From positions 8,345,942-8,409,941 of the forward strand of contig CM038727.1 of NCBI GenBank assembly GCA_021613375.1: a stretch of 64,000 bases of DNA, given 5' to 3'. This document shows positions 23,765 to 34,889 of the stretch, piece after piece; the stretch's first letter is position 1, and each line of letters opens with the position of its first letter. Position numbers and translations under genes: made by a program. The notes under the pieces are model-generated. The model searched no databases, had not been told where the DNA came from, and worked only from the letters and a program-made list of their open reading frames with translations. This stretch comes from Megaleporinus macrocephalus. Lineage: Eukaryota; Chordata; Actinopteri; Characiformes; Anostomidae.

Positions 23765-24830
23765 CAGATAAATAAGTGCAGTACAGAGAAAGAAGAGTGA
23801 GAGAACATCTGGATATGGATGTATGTATGTAGTAGACTGTATAGAGAAAAGAGTGAGAGAACATCTGGATATGGATGTACGTATGTAGTAGACTGTACAG
23901 AGAAAGAAGAGTGAGAGAACATCTGGATATGGATGTATGTATGTAGTAGACTGTACAGAGAAAAAAGCGTGAGAGAACATCTGGATATGGATGTATGTAT
24001 GTAGTAGACTGTACAGAGAAAGAAGAGTGAGAGAACATCTGGATATGTATGTATGTATGTATGTAGTAGACTATACAGAGAAAGAAGAGTGAGAGAACAT
24101 CTGGATATGGATGTATGTATGTAGTAGACTGAACAGAGAAAGAAGAGTGAGAGAACATCTGGATATGGATGTATGTATGTAGTAGACTGTACAGAGAAAG
24201 AAGAGTGAGAGAACATCTAGATATAGATGTATGTATGTAGTAGACTGTACAGAGAAAGAAGAGTGAGAGAACATCTGGATATGAATGTATGTATGTAGTA
24301 GACTGTACAGAGAAAGAAGAGTGAGAGAACATCTGGATATAGATGTATGTATGTAGTAGACTGTACAGAGAAAGAAGAGTGAGAGAACATCTGTATATGG
24401 ATGTATGTATGTAGTAGACTGTACAGAGAAAGAAGAGTGAGAGAACATCTGTATATGGATGTATGTATGTAGTAGACTGTACAGGGAAAGAAGAGTGAGA
24501 GAACATCTGGATATGGATGTATCTATGTAGTAGACTGTACAGAGAAAGAAGAGTGAGAGAACATCTGGATATGGATGTATGTATGTAGTAGACTGTACAG
24601 GGAAAGAAGAGTGAGAGAACATCTGGATATGGATGTATCTATGTAGTAGACTGTACAGAGAAAGAAGAGTGAGAGAACATCTGGATATGGATGTATGTAT
24701 GTAGTAGACTGTACAGGGAAAGAAGAGTGAGAGAACATCTAGATATGGATGTATGTATGTAGTAGACTGTACAGAGAAAGAAGAGTGAGAGAACATCTGG
24801 ATTGGATATATGTATGTAGACTGTATTCAG
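23765..24830. repeat. 58-bp minisatellite within the LINE 3' UTR
   Basis: About 18 copies of GTACAGAGAAAGAAGAGTGA followed by GAGAACATCTGGATATGGAT and a GTAT-rich segment, period 58 bp, with few differences between copies. Open frames of up to 271 codons on the minus strand (FSHSSF, YYIHTSI repeats) are artefacts of the array. Confidence 0.95.
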
Positions 24831-24847
24831 GATGTAGTGTGTGATGT

Positions 24848-25125
24848 TCAGCTGTTCATAAGTGTGATGGCGTGTGGGAAGAAGCTTCTCTGAAATCTGG
24901 AGGTCTTGATCCTCAACTGGCTGAAATGCCGACCTGAGGGAAGATATTGGAACAGGTGATGTCCAGGGTGTGATGGATCACAGACGATGTTCTCTGCATG
25001 GTTCCTGGTTCTGGCCGTGTGCAGGTCTGGTAGGGAGGGTAACTTCACACTGATGGTTCTCTCTGCAGACCTGATGATGATGCGCTGCAGTCTGTGGGTG
25101 TCGTGTTTGGTGGCTGAGCTGCCCT
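24848..25125 (-). pseudogene. LINE ORF2 C-terminal remnant
   Basis: An open stretch of over 90 codons reading SSATKHDTHRLQRIIIRSAE, then LPSLPDLHTAR, DPSHPGHHLFQYLPSGRHFS, RFQRSFFPHAITLMN. This is the standard tail of fish LINE ORF2 (LPSL.DL, DPSHP, LPSGR.F, SFFP.AI.LMN). It is uninterrupted in this part, so the insertion is relatively recent, but it lacks all catalytic domains. Confidence 0.85.
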
Positions 25126-25600
25126 TACTTGTTACTTGCAACTTAGTGACTTGTTCCCATGTCTAGTAGGTTGTCACCGGTATCTGGAGTCATGCTGACT
25201 GCAGGTCACCCCAAAGCTGCTGAAGGGGACGTGAGGGAGGATCCATAGAGCCAACACCACCATCAAGGTGGTCCCACAGATGCTCAATTGGGTTCAAGTC
25301 TGGGGAATAAGGGGTCCTGGGTAGAACTTGGACGTCTTGGTCAGCTCTTCCAACCAATATGGAGCATTTCTAGTCATGTGACGTGTCTCATTGTCTTGCT
25401 AGAAAATCCCATCCGCCCCAGAGAAGACAATCAGCATGTATGGTGTACATGATCTGCAAGGACGTATTTAGACCCAAATCGGTTGAGAGGGTCTTCCACA
25501 TGGATGAGTGGGTCCAGAGAATGCCACAAAAACATTCCCTAGACCATAACGCTGTCAAAAGCGGTCATAATAATGTGACTCGACCGTGTAATAAAATAAA

Positions 25601-26525
25601 CAATACAGTGAGTTATGCATGGTCCAGGTACGGTCCAGTATCTAAAGCTCTAATAGCTCCGCATCATCACTCTCCCTAGATTCTCCACAAGGCCTCTTCA
25701 ATAATTGGTCTTTGCAGCGCATAAATTCTGAACTTGATGTCCTCAGCGGCGGACCACTCAGCACTCGTCCCTCGGCCAGGTGCTGTCACGGAGCCATGGT
25801 GCAGATAGGGGCTCTGAAATGAGAAAGTGAAGCTCCTAAGGGGGTTGGAAAGCCTGTGGAACCGCGCCAGACGTTCAGGAGATTGACTCAGGACGAGCAG
25901 GCACCGAGAGAAAAAGAGAGGGAGAGCGAAGGAGCATCAGTCAGCTTCTAACCAGATCGCTTTTTTTTCCCCCCCGAAAGGTATTTATCCATCACACTTA
26001 CTCCGCTAAAAGCATGTTGCACTTGCTCGGGGATGTGGGGGGGTGGGGAGGGGGATCGGTCACGCTCCTTCGTCAGGGCCATTTAAAGCTCGGTAAAGTC
26101 TGATAGATGGAGCTTCTGACAGCGCGAAAGAGATTCAGGGGGATACGCTGGCCCTCCCCAACCATATAGACTGATTTACTGCTAACCCACATCCAGAAAA
26201 TAGCTGTTTTCTCCTGCGGTAAATAGAAACACTCAGACCCCGGAGAGGAAAACATCTCACCTGCTCCGTCACCGATTAAAGAAAGACACAGGTGCAGGCC
26301 AGAGCGCAGGAGACCCACACTCAGCATAATCTCACTTCTAGTAAGATAAGAGGGACGCGAGCACGGCCTGTTTGTCTTGGAGGAGAAGAGACTGATGGAG
26401 GAACTCATTGCCTGAAACTATGTTTTAGTCTGCGGCGTCACGACAACTCGGCGGAAAATGAGATTTTCTTTTGAGCGATTTGTCCCAAACATTCCTGACA
26501 GGGAGCGTGACAAGAATCCCTGAGG
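25601..26525. other. Non-repetitive stretch, no gene seen
   Basis: Complex sequence, partly GC-balanced (25690-25900 and 26080-26470), with a T8C6 run near 25970. No coding motif; open frames of about 60-110 codons on both strands lack family features. It may contain regulatory sequence. Confidence 0.4.
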
Positions 26526-27460
26526 ACCTCGCTCTTCTCTTCTCTTCTCTTCTCTTCTCTTCTCTTCTCTTCTCCTCCTCTCCTCTCTTCTCTTCTCTTC
26601 TCTTCTCCTCCTCTCCTCTCTTCTCTTCTCTTCTCCTCCTCTCCTCTCTTCTCTTCTCCTCCTCTCCTCTCTTCTCTTCTCCTCCTCTTCTCTTATCTTC
26701 TCCTCCTCTCTTCTCTTCTCTTCTCCTCTCTTCTCTTCTCTACTCCTCCTCTCTTCTCCTCTCTTCTCTTCTCTTCTCCTCCTCTCCTCTCTTCTCTTCT
26801 CTTCTCTTCTCCTCCTCTCCTCTTTTCTCTTCTCTTCTCTTCTCCTCCTCTCCTCTCTTCTCTTCTCTTCTCTTCTCTTCTCCTCCTCTCCTCTCTTTTC
26901 TTTACCCTCTCCTCCTCTCCTCTCTTCTCTTCTCCTCCTCTTCTCTTCTCTTCTCTTCTCTTCTCTACTCCTCCTCTCTTCTCCTCTCTTCTCTTCTCTT
27001 CTCTTCTCTACTCCTCCTCTCTTCTCTTCTCTTCTCCTCCTCTCCTCTCTTCTCTTCTCCTCCTCTTCTCTTCTCTTCTCTTCTCCTCCTCTCTTCTCTT
27101 CTCTTCTCTTCTCCTCCTCTCCTCTCTTCTCTACTCCTCCTCTCCTCTCTGCTCTTCTCTTCTCTTCTCCTCCTCTCCTCTCTTCTCCTCCTCTTCTCTT
27201 CTCTACTCCTCTCTTCTCTTCTCTTCTCTTTTCTTCTCTTCTCTTCTCTTCTCCTCCTCTCTTCTCTTCTCTTCTCTTCTCCTCCTCTCCTCTCTTCTCT
27301 TCTCTTCTTCTCCTCTCCTCTCTTCTCTTCTCCTCCTCTCCTCTCCTCTCTTCTCTTCTCTTCTCCTCCTCTTCTCTTCTCTTCTCCTCTCTTCTCCTCC
27401 TCTCCTCTCTTCTCTTCTCTTCTCTTCTCTTATCTACTCTTCTCTTCTCTCATTACTTTT
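26526..27460. repeat. (CTTCT)n/(CCTCT)n pyrimidine microsatellite-minisatellite
   Basis: Almost pure C/T on the plus strand, pentamers TCTTC and TCTCC alternating in short blocks. A 370-codon frame rich in Ser/Leu/Phe runs through it and is an artefact. Homopurine-homopyrimidine mirror symmetry makes it a candidate for triplex (H-DNA) formation. Confidence 0.95.
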
Positions 27461-28625
27461 CTCTTTCTGTCTGTACTGTTCAGGTGTCTTCTTTTCATTT
27501 CTCTCCTCTTCTCTCATTACATTTCTCTTTCTGTGTGTTTTGTTTATGTGTCTTCCTTTCATTTCTCCTCTTCTCCTCTCTAATTGCTTCTTTCTTTCTG
27601 TCTCTCTATCTGTTCTGTATGGTGTCTTCCTTTCATTTCTCTTTAGTTCCTCTCTTCTCTCTTCTCTTCTCCTCTCTTCTCTTCTTTTCTCTGCTCCTCT
27701 TCTCTCATTACATTTCTCTTTCTGTCTGTTTTGTTTAGGTGTCTTCCTTTCATTTCTCTTTCGTTCTTCTCTTCTCTTCTGTAATTACATTCTCTTTCTG
27801 TCGGTTTGGTTTAGTTCTTCTCTTCTCTCTTATTTTTTGTATTTTCTCTTCATTCTCTCTCTTTTGTCCATCTCACTTCTTTTCATGAGTGCTTTTCTTT
27901 CTTTCTGTCTGTCTGTCTGTTATGTTTGGGTGTCTTCTGTCATTTTCCCTTCTTTGTTCTTCTCTTCTTTTCTCTTGATTTGTATACTTCTTTCCTGTCT
28001 CATGATTTTTTTTTCTACATTCTCTTTCATCTTTCATGTCTTCCGCTATTTTCGCCTTTGTTTTGCTTTTCCTTTCTTCTCCTCTTTTTTCTCAAGTTTG
28101 TCCCTTCTCATCATCATTCTCTTTGCTTAGTGTACTGTCTGTTTGTTACTTTCTTTCTTTTTTGTTTTTCTTTTTCCCTGTTGTCCTCCATTCTTTTCTC
28201 TTTAATCCTTTGGTCTTCCCTTCTTCTGTTCTCTCTTCTCTTCTTGTCTCAGTTTTATCTCTTCTCCATTTTGCTTTTCTCCTCTTCTTTTCCTTTTGCT
28301 CTATTTTATTTTGTCTCTTATATTCTCTCCTATCTTCTGTTTTCTCCTTCTCTCTTCTCCTACTTTCTTTTCTTGTTTCTCCTTCCTCTTTTTTCATACT
28401 TATTCTTTGTGTTTTTTATATTCTTCTTCTTCTCCTTTCTCTTATGCTCTGTTATCGTTTCTTCTCTCTTTGCTCTTATTTTATATACTTTCAATCTTTC
28501 TTCTTCTCTTTTTTGTCTGGTTGTTTTTCTTTACTTGTCTCGTTTTTCTATTCTCACACTTTCTTTTCTGTTTTATTATGTTCCTTCTTCTCAAGATTTC
28601 TCTTCTCTTCTGTTCCGTTTCCTCC
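27461..28625. repeat. Degenerate pyrimidine-rich tract
   Basis: Strong C/T bias with scattered purines, probably the decayed part of the flanking arrays. A block beginning TCTTCTCTCATTACATTTCT recurs at about 27507 and 27701. No gene. Confidence 0.85.
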
Positions 28626-30562
28626 TCTCCTAATCTCTCCTCTCCTCTCCTCTTCTATCCTCTTCTATCCTCTCCTGTCTTCTCCTCTCCTATCCTCTCC
28701 TATTCTATCTTATCCTCTCCTCTCCTCTCCTCTTCTATCCTATCCTCTCCTCTTCTATCCTCTCCTCTCCTGTCCTATCCTATCCTCTCCTCTTCTATCC
28801 TCTCCTCTCCTGTTCTATCCTATCCTCTCTTCTCCTCTCCTCTCCACTCCTCTACTCTCCTCTTCTATCTTATCCTCTCCTCTCCTGTCCTCTTCCTACT
28901 CTCCTCTCCTCTTCTATCCTCCCCCTTTCCTCTCCTCTTCTATTCTATCCTCTCCTCTCCTGCCCTCTACTGCCCTCTCTTCTATGCTATCCTCTCCTCT
29001 CCTTTATTCCTCTCTCCTCTCCTCTCATGTCCTCTCCTTTCCTCTCCTCTTCTATGCTATCCTCTCCTCTCCTCTTCTATCCTCTCCTCTCCTCTTCTAT
29101 CCTCTCCTCTCCTCTTCTATCCTATCCTCTCCTGTTCTATCCTCTCCTCTCCTCTTCTATCCTATCCTCTCCTGTTCTATCCTATCCTCTCCTGTTCTAT
29201 CCTCTCCTCTCCTCTCCTCTTCTATCCTATCCTCTCCTCTTCTATCCTCTCCTCTCCTCTTCTATCCTCTCCTCTCCTCTTCTATCCTATCCTCTCCTGT
29301 TCTATCCTCTCCTCTCCTGTTCTATCCTATCCTCTCCTGTTCTATCCTCTCCTCTCCTGTTCTATCCTCTCCTCTCCTCTTCTATCCTCACCTCTTCTAT
29401 CCTCTCCTCTCCTCTTCTATCCTATCCTCTCCTCTTCTATCCTCTCCTCTCCTCTTCTATCCTCTCCTCTCCTCTTCTATCCTCTCCTCTCCTCTTCTAT
29501 CCTCTCCTCTCCTCTTCTATCCTATCCTCTCCTCTTCTATCCTCTCCTCTCCTGTTCTATCCTCTCCTCTCCTCTTCTATCCTCTCCTCTTCTATCCTAT
29601 CCTCTCCTCTCCTATCCTCTCCTCTTCTATCCTATCCTCTCCTCTCCTGTCCTATCCTCTCCTCTTCTATCCTATCCTCTCCTCTCCTGTCCTCTTCCTA
29701 CTCTCCTCTCCTCTTCTATCCTATCCTCCCCCTTTTCTCTCCTCTTCTATCCTATCCTCTCCTCTCCTGCCCTCTACTGCCCTTTCTTCTATGCTATCCT
29801 CTCCTCTCCTTTATTCCTCTCTCCTCTCCTCTCCTCTCCTCTCCTGTTCTATCCTATCCTCTCCTCTTCTGTCCTCTCCTCTCCTCTTCTATCCTCTCCT
29901 CTCCTCTTCTATCCTATCCTCTCCTCTTCTATCCTATCCTCTCCTCTTCTATCCTATCCTCTCCTCTTCTATCCTCTCCTCTCCTGTCCTATCCTATCCT
30001 CTCCTCTTCTATCCTATCCTCTCCTCTCCTGTTCTATCCTCTCCTCTTCTATCCTCTCCTCTCCTGTCCTATCCTATCCTCTCCTCTTCTATCCTATCCT
30101 CTCTTCTCCTCTCCTCTTCTATCCTCTCCTGTCTTCTCCTCTCCTATCCTCTCCTATCATCTCCTCTCATCTCCTATTCTATCTTATCCTCTCCTCTTCT
30201 ATCCTATCCTCTCCTCTCCTCTCCACTCCTCTACTCTCCTCTTCTATCTTATCCTCTCCTCTCCTGTCCTCTTCCTACTCTCCTCTCCTCTTCTATCCTC
30301 CCCCTTTCCTCTCCTCTTCTATTCTATCCTCTCCTCTCCTGCCCTCTACTGCCCTCTCTTCTATGCTATCCTCTCCTCTCCTTTATTCCTCTCTCCTCTC
30401 CTCTCATGTCCTCTCCTCTCCTGTCCTCTTCCTACTCTCCTCTCCTCTTCTATCCTCCCCCTTTCCTCTCCTATTCTATTCTATCCTCTCCTCTCCTGCC
30501 CTCTACTGCCCTCTCTTCTATCCTATCCTCTCCTCTCCTCTTCTATCCTATCCTCTCTCAGG
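28626..30562. repeat. Pyrimidine minisatellite with higher-order structure
   Basis: Units such as TCCTCTCCTCTTCTATCC and TCCTCTCCTGTTCTATCC, lengths in multiples of 5. A larger, distinctive block (with TCCTACTCTCC, CCCCCTTTC, CTGCCCTCTACTGCCCT and CTTTATTCCTCTC) recurs at about 28880-29040, 29690-29830, 30255-30420 and, partly, 30425-30530. The open frame of over 800 codons is repeat-driven. Confidence 0.95.
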
Positions 30563-31320
30563 TTTTCTCTTGTCCAAACTTTCACTATGTGTGAAAGTCG
30601 GTCTGAAATGACCGCAGTGAGGTTTTTTTTGTATTTGTCCAGTCTCAGCAGCGGTCAGAACGATTTGTGTTGGAAGTGGTCCGGAGCTGCTGCGGGGCTG
30701 TGTTTGGGCTTTTTTCCTGTGTTTGATGGCCAGACAGTCTGAGTGACCAGAGCCCGGGTGATTTGCAGTTTGGTCTCTACTGTACACCACTTTAATGAGC
30801 CTGTTCTCCCTCACCTCTCAGCGGTCGCACGCCCACCGGCCCCCGACCCAGCGCACACACGGCTCTCGTTAAAACTTCCTGCAGCCGCCGACAAAGAGGC
30901 GCATCTCAAAGAGCAGGAACACGGCGAGGAACAGCTCCTCCGTCTGTCTGTGCAGAGTAACTTTTAATGACTTAAAAGCATGTTGTCTCCGGCGCTGTCT
31001 GCTCGTCTGGCTGCCTGACGGTTAAGGCATCTCTGATACGGCTCTGCGACACACCGAGAGGCTGATATTATTTCCAAGGCCGTGCCGTCTCTGCTTTCTC
31101 ACATATTAGTGCTGTTAGAGAGAGAGCGGGAATAAAACAGCAGCTGCCAATCAACACCAGGCACCTGAGAATGCTACATCACTCCGTGGTCTGTCCTTCT
31201 CCATAAATGGTGACAAACATGTCCCCACTTCATCCCTTTTTGTCTTGTAAGAGCTTCAAAGAAACCTTAATCTGCTGCATCTGTAGCCTATGGGCAGTTA
31301 GTATGGCCAGTTTTGGTGCT
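30563..31320. other. Non-repetitive stretch; candidate regulatory sequence
   Basis: Higher-complexity sequence directly after the pyrimidine tract. The part 30960-31140 (ending in CGGGAATAAAACAGCAGCTG) has the look of conserved non-coding DNA. No convincing exon. Confidence 0.35.
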
Positions 31321-31592
31321 GAGGGGCACTCGTGGGCTGGAGGTTAGAGATCTCGTAACCAGAAGGTCGCTGGTTCGATCCCCTGGACCAACAGCACATG
31401 ACCAAACTGCCCTTGAGCAAGGCACCTAACCCCCAACTGCTCTCTGGGTGCTGTGGATAGGGCAAGTGTGCTTACTGCCCCCTAGTGTGTAAGTTCACTA
31501 GTATGTGTATATGTGGGTGTTTCACTGCACGGATGGGTGTGCAAAGTCAAGTGGCAAATGGTTATAAATTCTAATTCTAATTTTTTTGGATA
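31321..31592 (+). mobile_element. tRNA-derived SINE, copy 1
   Basis: The head resembles a tRNA gene: an A-box-like TGGGCTGGAGGTTAGAG near 31333 and a B box GGTTCGATCCC at 31372-31382. The body includes CCCTTGAGCAAGGCACCTAA and GTGGGTGTTTCACTGCA, ending in an (ATTCTA)-like tail. The body is shared with the copy at 42307-42555. SINEs are transcribed by RNA polymerase III from these internal boxes and moved by LINE machinery. Confidence 0.85.
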
Positions 31593-31984
31593 AAAATTTC
31601 ACTTGGTAGGCTCTGACCTCTCTGGGGCCCTTTGCAAAGGGGCCCTCCTACCTGAACTGTAAGCCACGGTAACCATTTACCATTGCCTTATAGTCTCATA
31701 TTGTGTGAAAACAACTCCATAGGAGAAGATAACAACCTTCCTAACTTTCAATGTACGTTCATGTTAGAAGAGTTTTGTTCAAAGCAGTGTTGGAGCATTT
31801 CTATTGGTCCATTGATCATAAACTGTTCACACATCGTAAACAGCAGCAGTCGTGTTCAAATAATGTAGAAGACTAAAAAATAAACAAAAATGAAGATACA
31901 AAGTTTTATTTGCATAGCGATGATATAATACCCCAGTCCCCCCACTGCAGCCCCCCTCCCTTAAAACACTTTGCTCCATCTGCC
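31593..31984. other. Intervening sequence, no gene
   Basis: AT-rich complex sequence. A 61-codon frame at 31683-31868 shows no recognisable motif. Confidence 0.4.
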
Positions 31985-32204
31985 AATCTAAAGCTACGTT
32001 CACATTAACAGCCTGAAGTGACTCAAATCAGATTTTTTGTCCTAATGTGACACTGATCTGATTTTATTTATATTATTATTTTTTTTTATTATTTATTTTT
32101 GTTCCAAATCAGATTTCAGTCACTCTCATACATGGTACTAGATCAGATACATATTCGATTTGTGGGCATGAGTCATGACTGTGAACACTCAGATCAGATT
32201 TGGA
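31985..32204. mobile_element. Probable DNA transposon remnant flanking the 29-bp array
   Basis: Contains AGCTACGTTCACATTAACAG and several AATCAGATTT/GATCAGATTT blocks, a pattern common in non-autonomous fish DNA transposons (ends beginning with a GTTCACA motif). No second end was identified on the far side of the array, so the assignment is tentative. Confidence 0.4.
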
Positions 32205-34112
32205 GAGGAACAGTAGTAACGGTGAGTGGAGGAGAGAAACAACGGTGATGGTCAGTGGAGGAGAGGAACAGCAGTGATGGTCAGTGGAAGAGAGGAACAG
32301 CCGTGATGGTCAGTGGAAGAGAGGAACAGCCGTGATGGTTAGTGGTGGAGAAGAACAGCAGTGACAGTCAGTAGAGGAGAGGAACAGCCGTGATGGTTAG
32401 TGGAGGAGAGGAACAGCAGTGATGGACAGTAGAGGAGAGGAACAGCAGTGATGGTCAGTGGAGGAGAGGAACAGCAGTGATTGTCAGTGGAGGAGAGGAA
32501 CAGCCGTGATGGTCAGTGGAGGAGAGGAACAGCAGTGATGGTTAGTGGAGGAGAGGAACAGTAGTAATGGTGAGGGGAGGAGAGAAACAACGGTGACAGT
32601 CAGTGGAGGAGAGGAACAGCCGTGATGGTCAGTGGAGGAGAGGAACAGCAGTGATTGTCAGTGGAGGAGAGGAACAGCCGTGATGGTCAGTGGAGGAGAG
32701 GAACAGCAGTGATGGTTAGTGGAGGAGAGGAACAGTAGTAATGGTGAGGGGAGGAGAGAAACAACGGTGACGGTCAGTGGAAGAGAGGAACAGCCGTGAT
32801 GGTCAGTGGAGGAGAGGAACAGTAGTAACGGTGAGGGGAGGAGAGAAACAACGGTGACGGTCAGTGGAGGAGAGGAACAGCCGTGATGGTCAGTGGAGGA
32901 GAGGAACAGCAGTGATGGTCAGTGGAGGAGAGGAACAGTAGTAACGGTGAGGGGAGGAGAGGAACAGCAGTGATGGTCAGTGGAGGAGAGGAACAGCAGT
33001 GATTGTCAGTGGAGGAGAAGAACAGCAGTGATGGTCAGTGGAGGAGAGGAACAGCCTTGATGGTCAGTGGAGGAGAGGAACAGCAGTGATTGTCAGTGGA
33101 GGAGAGGAACAGCCGTGATGGCCAGTGGAGGAGAGGAACAGCAGTGATGGTTAGTGGAGGAGAGGAACAGTAGTAATGGTGAGGGGAGGAGAGAAACAAC
33201 GGTGACAGTCAGTGGAGGAGAGGAACAGCCGTGATGGTCAGTGGAGGAGAGGAACAGTAGTAACGGTGAGGGGAGGAGAGGAACAGCAGTGATGGTCAGT
33301 GGAGGAGAGGAACAGCAGTGATTGTCAGTGGAGGAGAGGAACAGCAGTGATTGTCAGTGGAGGAGAGGAACAGCAGTGATGGTCAGTGGAGGAGAGGAAC
33401 AGCCTTGATGGTCAGTGGAGGAGAGGAACAGCAGTGATTGTCAGTGGAAGAGAGGAACAGCCGTGATGGTCAGTGGAGGAGAGGAACAGCAGTGATGGAC
33501 AGTAGAGGAGAGGAACAGCAGTGATGGTCAGTGGAGGAGAGGAACAGTAGTAATGGTGAGGGGAGGAGAGAAACAACGGTGACAGTCAGTGGAGGAGAGG
33601 AACAGCCCTGATGGTCAGTGGAGGAGAGGAACAGCAGTGATGGTTAGTGGAGGAGAGGAACAGCAGTGAGGGTTAGTAGAGGAGAGGAACAGCAGTGATG
33701 GTTAGTAGAGGAGAGGAACAGTAGTAATGGTGAGGGGAGGAGAGAAACAGCAGCGACGGTCAGTGGAGGAGAGGAACAGCAGTGATGGTCAGTGGAGGAG
33801 AGGAACAGCAGTGATGGTCAGAGGTGGAGAAGAACAGCAGTGATGGTCAGTGGAGGAGAAGAACAGCAGTGATGGTCAGTGGAGGAGAGGAACAGCAGTG
33901 ATGGTCAGTGGAGGAGAGGAACAGCAGTGATGATCAGTGGAGGAGAGGAACAGCAGTGACGGTCAGTGGAGGACAGGAACAGCAGTGATGGTTAATGGAG
34001 GAGAGGAACAGCAGTGAAGGTCAGTGGAGGAGAGGAACAGTAGTGAAGGTCAGTGTAGGAGAGGAACAGCAGTGAAGGTCAGTGTAGGAGAGGAACAGCA
34101 GTGATGGTTTTC
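32205..34112. repeat. 29-bp minisatellite with alternating variant types
   Basis: About 65 copies of GGTCAGTGGAGGAGAGGAAC followed by AGCAGTGAT. Variants (CCGTGAT, GTAGTAATGGTGAGGGGAGG, AAACAACGGTGACAGTCAGT) recur in runs, for example around 32560, 32740, 33175 and 33545, giving higher-order blocks. Every unit carries several stops, so there is no long open frame. Confidence 0.95.
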
Positions 34113-34417
34113 TGCACAGGAGAAATGACCGTCTCTTGTAATCAGAGTTACTGTTAAACAGATAGAGATCAGACTGAAAGCTCTGGAGCATTCGCCACAG
34201 TCTGCTGAAAGGTAGGTGTTATGAAGGGAAATGTTCTATTTAACACCTGGTCGTCTGTGGTGCAGCTCACACCGAGGGAACCGACTCTGACTGGATTTAG
34301 ATGTTTAAAAAAAATCAGTCTAATACATATTTGATCATTTCTTTGAAGTCTTCAATGAACACGGCAACCCTTTCACTTCTTATAACAGCCTAACTACTTT
34401 AGCAAAAACTCCAGGTG

Positions 34418-34458
<41 letters not shown>

Positions 34459-34889
34459 CTCTCTCCTCTCTCTCTCTCTTTCTCTTTTCTCTCTCTCTCT
34501 CTCTGAGGCTCTAGAAGCTTTTCTTCCATTTTCACCTCCATTTAAAATGGCTTGAAAATCCAATCCATGTTCATTCTGCACTCCACCTTGTCCACTCCGC
34601 CTTCCCCACAGGGCTGCCGACTGCCTTCACCCTGACTAGGCATTATGCCCTCTAAAGCTGTCTGGTGAACAGCCACTTTGAAATCACCTGCTGTTCCAGC
34701 ATTCCCATATATATATATGTAATATGTAAAATACTGGCTGTAATAAAGACCTGTGCTTGTTCACGTCTGGAGTATTTTTATTCATCTGCAGGAGTCGTGC
34801 ATTGTTTCAGTCAACACTGCAGCTGCTGGCTGTTTTTGGAACGCAACACCGACCCATAAGCAATGTTGGGGTCCTTATACTGTTTTTTT
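34113..34889. other. Mostly non-repetitive stretch with a (CT)n microsatellite
   Basis: A (CT)n tract fills 34418-34505 and a short (AT)n lies near 34709. The remainder shows no gene; the first 200 bp may belong to the transposon remnant on the left of the array. Confidence 0.5.

Larger units (their letters stand above)
23424..25125 (-). mobile_element. LINE 3' end nested in the hAT-like element
   Basis: Minus-strand order: ORF2 C-terminal remnant (25125-24848), 3' UTR containing a large 58-bp array, then a (CA)n-rich segment and the 3' terminus, which on the plus strand begins CAGAATCAGAATCAGACTTT followed by ATTGGCCAAGTATGC, a familiar fish LINE end. GACTTG-rich hAT sequence lies directly on both sides. 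Confidence 0.82.
23222..25165. mobile_element. hAT-like DNA transposon with perfect 8-bp target duplication
   Basis: Flanked by GTAGGTTG at 23214-23221 and again at 25166-25173. The left end CAGACGTGTGGACTCGAGTC resembles the right end read in reverse (TAGACATGGGAACAAGTCAC). The interior next to both ends is rich in GACTTG/CAAGTC motifs, a repeat type common in fish. Most of its length is a LINE fragment that came later. Eight-base duplications and CAG-like ends are typical of the hAT superfamily. No transposase is left. Confidence 0.88.
23161..25600 (-). pseudogene. Tc1-like transposase remnant, copy B, split by a hAT-like insertion
   Basis: The minus-strand sequence from about 25600 to 25174 is close to 45384-45836: it holds the QDN block around the second catalytic Asp (near 25390), then NPIEHLWDHLDGG. 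Homology stops at 25174 and resumes at 23213 and below (minus strand CTACCAGGACCTTATTGAGT), exactly where copy A is continuous at 45836-45855. So one remnant is broken into two pieces by the 1,944-bp insertion at 23222-25165. Stops and frameshifts are present throughout. Confidence 0.88.

Noticed and set aside
23691..24796. 271- and 241-codon minus-strand frames
   Set aside because: Products of the 58-bp array in the LINE 3' UTR.
28036..30594. Open frame of 852 codons, Ser/Leu/Pro/Tyr-rich
   Set aside because: It follows the pyrimidine minisatellite exactly; two other frames of the same strand are open for over 500 codons, which only a low-complexity repeat allows.
31323..31390. tRNA gene
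   Set aside because: The A- and B-box-like sequence continues into a SINE body shared with 42307-42555, so it is a SINE head.
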